This document shows positions 5,489 through 10,969 of a stretch of 10,969 nucleotides of DNA, in pieces. The notes under the pieces were generated by a model, which did no database searches, was not told the origin of the DNA, and worked only from the letters and a program-made list of their open reading frames with translations. The stretch spans positions 1 to 10,969 of the forward strand of contig JANXPS010000138.1 in assembly GCA_025357175.1 (NCBI GenBank), given 5' to 3'. The stretch is from Deltaproteobacteria bacterium (GTDB lineage: Bacteria; Desulfobacterota; Deferrimicrobia; Deferrimicrobiales; Deferrimicrobiaceae). Both the position numbers and the translations under genes were made by a program. The stretch's first letter is position 1, and each line of letters opens with the position of its first letter.

Positions 5489-7813
5489 TCAGATCATTCT
5501 CCTTATTGCGGCAAGCAGGTCGCCCTGGTCGAAACTGCTCTTAACTATATATGCGTTTGCGCCGGCATCGACCCCTTTTTTCCGGTCGTCGGCCGATTCG
5601 AGCCCCGTAACCAGGATGATCGGAATCTCGGCGAATTCCTTCTTCGAACGGATCTTTTCCGTGAGCTCCAGGCCGTTCATGCGCGGCATCTGCACGTCGG
5701 AGACGACCAGGTCGAAAGCGTTCGAGGAAAGCGACGTGAAACCGTCGATTCCGTCGATGGCGGTGACGACGGCGTACCCCGCCGACATGAGGATGTTCTT
5801 GAGAAGGGTCCGGGCGGTGATGGAGTCTTCCACCACGAGGATCGACTTCCTTTTCCGGGTGCGGGCCGCGGGGGCGGAGGCAACCGGGTCGATCCTTCCG
5901 GCGACGAGCACCGCCGACTTGAGCAGGTCGGAAACGTTGAGGACCAGGACGACGCGCCCGGATGCGAGCACCGTCGCGCCGGAGATGTTGCGGACCCGGG
6001 CAAGCTGTTTCCCGAGCGGTTTGAGGATGATTTCCTCCTCGCTCAGCACCTCGTCCACCGCGAAGGCGATGCTTGAGCTGCCCGTCCCGAGAACGAGCAG
6101 CTGGATGGACCTCGCCTCGTCTTCCCGGGGGTCGCCGGGAATCCCGAGGATCGCCCCCAGCCGGACGAGCGAGGCCGCCTTCCCGTGGAGTTCGACCGTC
6201 TCGACATTTTCGACCCGCTTGACGCTCTCGACGGGGATGCCGAGCGCCCGCGACACGTTGGTGGTCGGGATCGCGAAGATGCGGGCGCCGACGCGCACGA
6301 GCGTGCCGCGGAAGGTCGCAAGCGTCGTCGGAATCAGGATGCGGAACGTGGTGCCGGAGTCGCTGTGCGTCTCGACCTCGACCGTCCCGCCCAGCTTCTC
6401 GATCTTTTCGCGGACGATCGCCAGCCCCAGGCCGCGCCCGGAAAGGGTGGTGACCTTCGCAGCGGTCGAAAAGCCGGACCGGAAGATCAGGGAGACCGAC
6501 TCGTCCCGCGTCATGCGGGAGGCATCCTCGGGCGAGATGATGCCCTTTGCGACGGCGGAGCCCTTGACCCGGTCGGGATCGATCCCGCCGCCGTCGTCGA
6601 AAGCCAGGATTTCGATCTTGCCGCCGTCGGTCCTCGAAACGGAGATCGACAGCTTCCCCCGCGGCGACTTGCGCTTGCGGACCCGCTCCTCGGGGGTCTC
6701 GATGCCGTGGTCCACGCAGTTCCGGATGATGTGGAGCAGCGGGTCCTTCATCTCCTGAAGGATGCGGTTGTCGACCTCGATGGCGCCGCCGCTGATCCGG
6801 AAATCGATTTCCTTTTCCTGTTCGCGCGCCAGGTCGCGCACGATCTTGGGAAACTGGTCGAGCAGCGAAGCGCAGGGGAACATGAGGACGTCCTTGACGT
6901 CCTCGAAAAGCGAATCGACCATCTGGGTCACGGAGCGCCCGTCGTTCTCGAACGCCTTTTTCATCAGTCCGAGGCGGCCGGAGGCGTCCTTGGGCGCCAT
7001 CGCGTATCCATCGAGGAAGGATCGAAGCATCCGGGCGTCGCGCTCTTCCTCGGAGCCGAGTCCCTCCGTTCCTCCCTCTTGGTTGCACATCTTGCGCAGG
7101 GCGGGCTGGACCCGGTTCCAGGCCTCGGACCACCGGTCGGCGTCGTCACGAAGTTGCCGTATCTCGGCGATGTGCCTGCGCGCGATCAGCTTGACCGAGA
7201 CCAGTTCCTCGACCTGGAGAAGCAGCGCGTCGAGCCTGGCCTTCGGGATCCGGATGGTGTCCGCGCCCGGCACGACGGGGCCGGCCGCGGGAGGCGCCGC
7301 GGCGGGGGGAACGCGGTCTTCCACCCGGCGCTTGGGGAGTTGGGGCGGTTCGGCGAGGGGGCCACGGGGAGCCGCCGGACGTCCGGAAGCCTCTACGGGG
7401 GTCTCACCCCGCGCGGCCGCCGCGAGACGTTCGCGGAGGGCGACCTGTTTCTGCCGCTCGGACTGGCCTTCCTCGCCGCTCCCCAAAAGCAGCGCGTTGA
7501 CGGTGTCGAGCGATTCGAGGAGCAGGTCGCACAGGAAGGGCGAAAGCTGGACCTCCTCGCGCTTGACGACGGCGAGCAGCCCTTCCATCGCCTGGCACAA
7601 AAGCTCGATCTCGGTCAGGTTGACCGACCTCGCCGCGCCCTTGAGGCTGTGCGCCTCGCGGTAGACGATCTCGACGAGTTCCCGCCGGCGCGCCTCAGGC
7701 GGCGACTGCTCGAGTTCGAGCAGCCCCGAGGACATGGCGGCGATGTGCTCCCCGGCCTCGACCCGGAAGGTGGCCAGCAGCCGCTGGAGGAATTCTTCTT
7801 CCCGCGTGGTCAC
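5489..7813 (-). CDS. cheA: Hybrid chemotaxis histidine kinase CheA with C-terminal receiver (WspE/FrzE-type)
   Basis: A receptor-coupled histidine kinase that passes phosphate to CheB and to the operon's response regulators. It has 774 residues. The order is: HPt domain (about 5-115) with phosphorylated His55 in YREAHSLKGA; a Pro/Ala/Arg-rich linker (about 135-185) with no recognisable P2 docking domain; a dimerisation region (about 187-330); an ATPase domain with N box HIIRNCVDHG (361-370), G1 DDGGGIDP and G2 GRGLGLAIV (459-467); a CheW-like domain (about 500-640); and a receiver domain (about 656-774) with Glu662/Asp663, Asp706 (VVSDVQMP) and Lys758. The start is GTG at 7813, 13 nt after the receptor stop. 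CheA with a fused receiver is typical of chemosensory systems with non-flagellar outputs, where that receiver may act as a phosphate sink or gate. Which regulator it prefers cannot be read from sequence. Confidence 0.96.
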   Translation of the reverse strand: MTTREEEFLQRLLATFRVEAGEHIAAMSSGLLELEQSPPEARRRELVEIVYREAHSLKGAARSVNLTEIELLCQAMEGLLAVVKREEVQLSPFLCDLLLESLDTVNALLLGSGEEGQSERQKQVALRERLAAAARGETPVEASGRPAAPRGPLAEPPQLPKRRVEDRVPPAAAPPAAGPVVPGADTIRIPKARLDALLLQVEELVSVKLIARRHIAEIRQLRDDADRWSEAWNRVQPALRKMCNQEGGTEGLGSEEERDARMLRSFLDGYAMAPKDASGRLGLMKKAFENDGRSVTQMVDSLFEDVKDVLMFPCASLLDQFPKIVRDLAREQEKEIDFRISGGAIEVDNRILQEMKDPLLHIIRNCVDHGIETPEERVRKRKSPRGKLSISVSRTDGGKIEILAFDDGGGIDPDRVKGSAVAKGIISPEDASRMTRDESVSLIFRSGFSTAAKVTTLSGRGLGLAIVREKIEKLGGTVEVETHSDSGTTFRILIPTTLATFRGTLVRVGARIFAIPTTNVSRALGIPVESVKRVENVETVELHGKAASLVRLGAILGIPGDPREDEARSIQLLVLGTGSSSIAFAVDEVLSEEEIILKPLGKQLARVRNISGATVLASGRVVLVLNVSDLLKSAVLVAGRIDPVASAPAARTRKRKSILVVEDSITARTLLKNILMSAGYAVVTAIDGIDGFTSLSSNAFDLVVSDVQMPRMNGLELTEKIRSKKEFAEIPIILVTGLESADDRKKGVDAGANAYIVKSSFDQGDLLAAIRRMI

Positions 7814-7826
7814 AAGCTTTCGACTT

Positions 7827-9569
7827 TCAGTCCTGGATCCGGAAGCGTCCGATCACCTGCTTGAGCTTGATGCCCAGCTCGTGCAGGTTCATCGAAGAGC
7901 TCTCGGCGTGCCGGATGCTGGCGGCGATCTGTTCGCTCGCACGCTTGATGTTGTCCATCGCAAGGGCCACCTGGTCGATCCCGACCACCTGCTCGTTGGT
8001 CGAGGCGACGATCTGCGTCGTGGCGAGCGCGGACTCGGAGACCGCCTCGGACATGGTCTTGATCGATTCCCCGGCCTGGTGGGACTGCATCACGCCGGCG
8101 TCGACCGCCTTGCTGCCCTGCTCCGTGGCCATGACGGCGCCCGAGATCGCCTTCTGGATGTCGTTGAGGATCGCCCTGACCTGCGCGGTCGCATCCTTGG
8201 ACTGTTCGGCCAGGTTGCGAACTTCCTGGGCGACGACCGCGAACCCCTTGCCTTGCTCGCCCGCCTTGGCCGCCTCGATGGACGCGTTGACGGCCAGCAG
8301 GTTCGACTGGTTGGCGATGTCGTTGACGCTGGCGATGATCGCGCCGATCGTCTGGCTCTGCTCGGAAAGCTTGACGATGCTGTCCGCGATCGACTCCATC
8401 TGTTCGCGTATCTGGTTCATCCGCGTGACGGACTCGATGACCGCGGCTCGTCCGTTCTGGGAGACGGCCGCCGCGTTCTGGGCGCTTTCGGAGACGTAGT
8501 CGGCTTTCTGGCTGACCAGGCGTACGGTCTGCTTGACCTCGGAAATGGTCGTGGAGGTTTCGCTGACCGCGGTCGCCGTCTCGGAGGAACTTGCCGCCAG
8601 CTGCGTGGTCAGGGCGAGAATCTCGTTGGAGGAGGAGGCCATGACGTCGGCCGCGTCCGTCAGGTCGGAGATCATCCGGCGCAGGTTCTCGAGCATGGTG
8701 AGAAAGGCGTTGCCCAGCATGTCGCGGTCGGAACGGGGGAAAACGCGCACGGTCAGGTTGTTGGTCGCGATGTTGCCGGCGACCAGCGACATTTCCTCGA
8801 GATAGGCGGTCATTTTCTCGAACGCCTTGGCGAGCATGCCGACTTCGTCTTCGCGATTGTATTTGCTGACCGCGATGGTGAGGTCGCCGTCGGAGATGCG
8901 CTCGGCCGTCCGGGTGATGTCCCGAAGCGGCTTCGCGATGTGGTGCGTGAGGCTGAGGCTTACGACCGTGAACAGCACCGAGCAGATGAGGCAGGCGACG
9001 ATGATCGCGGTCTTGGTGCCCGATGCCAGCTTCCGGTGGCTGACGAGCTGCTCGTCGGCGCCCTTCTGGGCCACGCGGCCGATCTCGCCCGCCAGCTTCC
9101 GGATGGAATCTTCGAGCAGAATGTCGCTCTTGCGCGTCTCGGGCTCGGGGCAGAACCGGCCCGAGACATTCTTCCGGGAGGTGACCATCTCTTCGAGGCG
9201 GGCGGCTCGCCGGGAGATCATTTCGTTCATCCGGCTGAACAGCTGCCGGACCTCGGGATTCCGGATCGAGGAGGAGGCCTCGCGGAGCCCTTCGGTCATG
9301 CGGCCGCCGGCGACGCCGTAGTTCTCGAGGAACGACTTCTCGCCGGTCAACAGGTAGCCTTCGGCGCTCGCCGACGCTTCGTCGAGGTCGGAGACGATGC
9401 CCGAGACAAGGAGCCGCTCGTGCGACGCGGCGTCGATCTGGCTCGCCTGGTCGACCAGCCGGTCGATGCTGAAGTAGGGCCCCACGCACAGCGCCATGAT
9501 CAGCAGGTTGGCGAAGATGAAGCCGGCTGCGAGCTTGACCCCGATGTTGAACCTGAAGTCGATATTCAT
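7827..9569 (-). CDS. Methyl-accepting chemotaxis protein with CHASE3-like sensor and tandem HAMP domains
   Basis: This is the membrane receptor of the operon, 580 residues. The first membrane helix is about 11-34 and the second about 185-208, leaving some 150 periplasmic residues that look helical. They include GYLLTGEKSFLENY (71-84), the signature stretch of CHASE3 domains. A HAMP domain follows (about 209-262) and a second HAMP-like unit (about 263-307, LVAGNIATNNLTVRV and later MLGNAFLTMLENL). The cytoplasmic signalling domain (about 310-565) has the CheA/CheW-contacting hairpin tip NLLAVNASIEAAKAGEQGKG (423-442). Ser/Thr/Glu clusters such as SSSETATAVSET (327-338) are candidate methylation sites. 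There is no C-terminal CheR-docking pentapeptide. The start ATG at 9569 has GGAGG 10 nt upstream. It lies between cheW and cheA, so it presumably feeds this kinase; the stimulus is unknown. Confidence 0.95.
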   Translation of the reverse strand: MNIDFRFNIGVKLAAGFIFANLLIMALCVGPYFSIDRLVDQASQIDAASHERLLVSGIVSDLDEASASAEGYLLTGEKSFLENYGVAGGRMTEGLREASSSIRNPEVRQLFSRMNEMISRRAARLEEMVTSRKNVSGRFCPEPETRKSDILLEDSIRKLAGEIGRVAQKGADEQLVSHRKLASGTKTAIIVACLICSVLFTVVSLSLTHHIAKPLRDITRTAERISDGDLTIAVSKYNREDEVGMLAKAFEKMTAYLEEMSLVAGNIATNNLTVRVFPRSDRDMLGNAFLTMLENLRRMISDLTDAADVMASSSNEILALTTQLAASSSETATAVSETSTTISEVKQTVRLVSQKADYVSESAQNAAAVSQNGRAAVIESVTRMNQIREQMESIADSIVKLSEQSQTIGAIIASVNDIANQSNLLAVNASIEAAKAGEQGKGFAVVAQEVRNLAEQSKDATAQVRAILNDIQKAISGAVMATEQGSKAVDAGVMQSHQAGESIKTMSEAVSESALATTQIVASTNEQVVGIDQVALAMDNIKRASEQIAASIRHAESSSMNLHELGIKLKQVIGRFRIQD

Positions 9570-9609
9570 GAAATGTCGTCCTCCTGCTGCGATCGATTCG
9601 TGTTCATGT

Positions 9610-10179
9610 TCATGCGGAAACTTCTTCGTCGATCACCAGCGCGGGATCGTCGAGCATCTTGCCGGCATCGAGCACGGTGAGCCGGTCGGCGGTGATTCCC
9701 TTGAGATATTCGGCCCGTGTCCCGTTGAGGGTCGGCAGCGTCGCCTGCAGGTCGTCCCCGGCGATCCGGGCAACGCCGGCGACTTCGTCGGCCAGCAGCG
9801 CGAATTCCATCGTGTTGGACCGCAGGATCAGCACCTGGAGCCCGTCGGTGTCTTTACGTCCCGGGAGGCCGAAAAAACCGCGAATGTCGACGACGGAGAT
9901 GATTCGGCCCCGCACGTTGATGATCCCGACGACGAAGGGGGGCGTTCCCGGAACGGAGGTGAGCGCCCGGGCCTGGAACACCTCGCGAACGAACGACGTC
10001 TCGACCGCATACCGTTCGGCGCCCACCCGGAACTCGACGATCTCGAGCAACCCCTTCGAAGGCGCCCTGTCTGGAGGCGGCTCGGCGAGGCGGAGCGCCC
10101 GCCGTTCGAGAATCTGTTGCCGGGTCATCCCGATCGCATCGGTCGCCCGCCTGCGATACCCGCCTGTCCTGTTCATCAT
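9610..10179 (-). CDS. cheW: Chemotaxis coupling protein CheW
   Basis: CheW bridges receptor tips to the regulatory domain of CheA. The protein has 189 residues. A 43-residue N-terminal extension (basic start, then an ILERRALRLAEPPP stretch) precedes the CheW domain (about 44-180), recognised by LEIVEFRVGAERYAVE, VREVFQ, PGTPPFVVGIINVRG (77-91) and IISVVDIRGFFGLP. The start ATG at 10179 overlaps the stop of the upstream TPR gene by 4 nt (ATGATGA); a second ATG at 10176 is possible and is better spaced from the AAAGG just upstream. The receptor gene follows after 40 nt. It is the only CheW in the window, whereas Wsp operons carry two. Confidence 0.94.
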   Translation of the reverse strand: MMNRTGGYRRRATDAIGMTRQQILERRALRLAEPPPDRAPSKGLLEIVEFRVGAERYAVETSFVREVFQARALTSVPGTPPFVVGIINVRGRIISVVDIRGFFGLPGRKDTDGLQVLILRSNTMEFALLADEVAGVARIAGDDLQATLPTLNGTRAEYLKGITADRLTVLDAGKMLDDPALVIDEEVSA

Positions 10180-10620
10180 CCGCCTTTCCCGTTCCCGGAA
10201 TTCGCCTCGGGTTCGATCGACCGTATCATGGCGGCGAGGGCCCCCACGGTCGTTCCGCCGGATTCGCGGACGATCTCCTCGTCCGGGTGCCGCTCGAGAA
10301 TCGCCAGGGCGTTCGAAAAATGGCGCCTGGCCTCGACCCGGTTCCCGGATGCGTGCAGGAGCTGGCCGAGCGACATGTAGGGCGCGACGAACTCGGGGTC
10401 GAGGTAGATCGCCCGCCGGAACTCGCGCGCCGCGGCGGTCGGGTCGCCTTTTTCCTGGAGAACCACGCCGTAAAGGTAATAGCCCGCGGGGTTCATCGGT
10501 TCGCGTTCGAGGGCGGTGCGGCACTGGAGCGCGGCCTCGTCGAAGCGCCCTGCGTCGGCGCACCGGCGGGCGGCGGCGAGCGGGCTGTCCGGTGCGGGCG
10601 TTGCGAGCCTTGCCGGCGGA
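10176..10620 (-). CDS. TPR segment of a CheR-TPR-like methyltransferase, 5' truncated
   Basis: The minus-strand frame encodes three TPR-like helical pairs: CADAGRFDEAALQCRTALER; YYLYGVVLQEKGDPTAAARE followed by FRRAIYLDP; and YMSLGQLLHASGNRVEARRH followed by FSNALAILE. It ends in an acidic HPDEE stretch and a Gly-rich end. This arrangement, with AIYLDPEFV and a DPEFVAPYMSLG-like loop, is that of the C-terminus of CheR-TPR (WspC-type) receptor methyltransferases, which sit beside cheW in such operons. The methyltransferase domain that should precede it is absent. The frame stays open to ATGs at 10688 and 10769, but that stretch is antisense to the conserved start of tgt and is probably not native protein. 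An Ala/Pro-rich linker (SAPPARLATPAP) leads into the repeats. Its stop overlaps the cheW start. The TPR call is firm; the CheR origin is inferred from repeat pattern and context. Confidence 0.72.
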
Positions 10621-10635
10621 GCGGACACCCGGGCC
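10585..10635. other. Apparent rearrangement or assembly junction between two 5'-truncated genes
   Basis: Left of this interval the minus strand encodes the TPR end of a methyltransferase-like gene. Right of it the plus strand encodes conserved Tgt sequence from TRARAGVLHTDHG onward. Neither gene has a convincing start, and there is no intergenic or promoter-like sequence between them. The simplest reading is that both lost their 5' parts at a breakpoint here. I cannot tell a real inversion or deletion from a misassembly, and no repeat marks the site. Confidence 0.5.
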
Positions 10636-10969
10636 CGCGCGGGCGTCCTGCATACGGACCATGGCGATATCCCCACCCCGGTATTCATGCCTGTAGGGAC
10701 GGCCGGAGCGGTCAAGGCGGTAAGCCCGCGGAGCGTCAAGGAAACCGGGGCCAAGATCATCCTCGGCAATACCTACCACTTGTATTTGCGGCCCGGCTGC
10801 GGCCTCATTGAAAAGGCCGGCGGACTGCATCGCTTCAGTTCTTGGGACGGCGCGCTCCTGACCGATTCCGGGGGCTTCCAGGTTTGGAGCCTGGAGACCT
10901 TGCGGAAAATCACCGAGGCCGGAGTTGAGTTCCGATCCCATATCGACGGCTCCAAGCATATGTTCACGG
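10621..10969 (+). CDS. tgt: tRNA-guanine transglycosylase, N-terminal part, start unresolved and 3' end beyond window
   Basis: Tgt exchanges guanine-34 of tRNAs for Asp, Asn, His and Tyr with preQ1 in queuosine synthesis. The frame shows the family's N-terminal landmarks in order: TRARAGVLHTDHGDIPTP, VFMPVGTAGAVKAV, GAKIILGNTYHLYLRPG, GGLHRF, LTDSGGFQVWSLETLRKIT (with the conserved catalytic-site Asp of DSGGFQ) and FRSHIDGSKH. About 116 of roughly 370-380 residues are present; the zinc site and catalytic nucleophile would lie beyond the edge. No proper start is visible: the first in-frame ATG (10687) is inside the conserved VFMPVG motif, and a GTG at 10516 would add residues antisense to the TPR gene. 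The placed start marks only where homology becomes plausible. Codon choice looks less GC-biased than in the chemosensory genes (for example gta, ttg, tat, att), consistent with a different origin or a join. Confidence 0.9.

Noticed and set aside
7734..9680. Very long plus-strand open frame (about 650 codons) opposite the receptor gene, and similar ones at 6185-7864 and 2696-4309.
   Set aside because: They are antisense to genes with unmistakable conserved domains. Their translations are rich in Arg/Gly/Asp/His with no recognisable motifs, as expected for shadows in high-GC codon-biased DNA.
10621..10769. Extension of the TPR gene to ATGs at 10688 or 10769 as a complete small protein.
   Set aside because: This part is antisense to highly conserved Tgt motifs on the plus strand and has no TPR-like pattern, so it is more likely a chance open frame beyond the junction.
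10180..10959. N-terminal extension of cheW through the TPR gene.
   Set aside because: Out-of-frame read of the TPR gene and the antisense of tgt; CheW homology and the ATGA overlap fix the start at 10179 or 10176.

Overview
This is a GC-rich (about two-thirds G+C), tightly packed bacterial window. Almost all of it is coded on the minus strand. Protein style points to a deltaproteobacterial (Desulfobacterota/Geobacter-like) organism: a CheA with a fused receiver, response regulators with zinc-ribbon or GAF-GGDEF outputs, and the form of PstS. This lineage call is tentative because it rests on family resemblance only.

The core, 2027 to about 10620, reads right to left as one compact chemosensory operon. 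In order it holds a TPR segment resembling the C-terminus of CheR-TPR methyltransferases (5' truncated), CheW, a CHASE3-like/tandem-HAMP methyl-accepting chemotaxis protein, a hybrid CheA-receiver kinase, the methylesterase CheB, a small receiver protein with a C-terminal four-cysteine zinc-ribbon-like tail, and a receiver-GAF-GGDEF diguanylate cyclase. Three junctions are 4-nt ATGA overlaps and the others are gaps of 2, 13 and 40 nt. There is no CheY and no flagellar gene. The parts list closely parallels the Wsp pathway of Pseudomonas: an MCP signals through CheW to CheA-REC, which phosphorylates a REC-GGDEF enzyme that makes cyclic di-GMP, with CheR-TPR and CheB for adaptation. The most likely role is membrane stimulus sensing coupled to c-di-GMP, with a second, paralogous regulator of unknown output.

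Left of the operon, after about 100 nt holding a candidate Pho box, lies pstS (phosphate-binding protein, start best placed at 1928). It is followed by an imperfect terminator hairpin at 816-849. A membrane-anchored protein of unknown function with a probable TTG start at 747 then runs off the left edge.

At the right edge the plus strand encodes the N-terminal third of tRNA-guanine transglycosylase (tgt), which runs off the window. The tgt frame has no convincing start, and the head-to-head TPR gene has no methyltransferase domain. Both homologies break off within roughly 10585-10635. This suggests a rearrangement or an assembly join at that point. I see no RNA genes, insertion sequences, CRISPR arrays or attachment sites.
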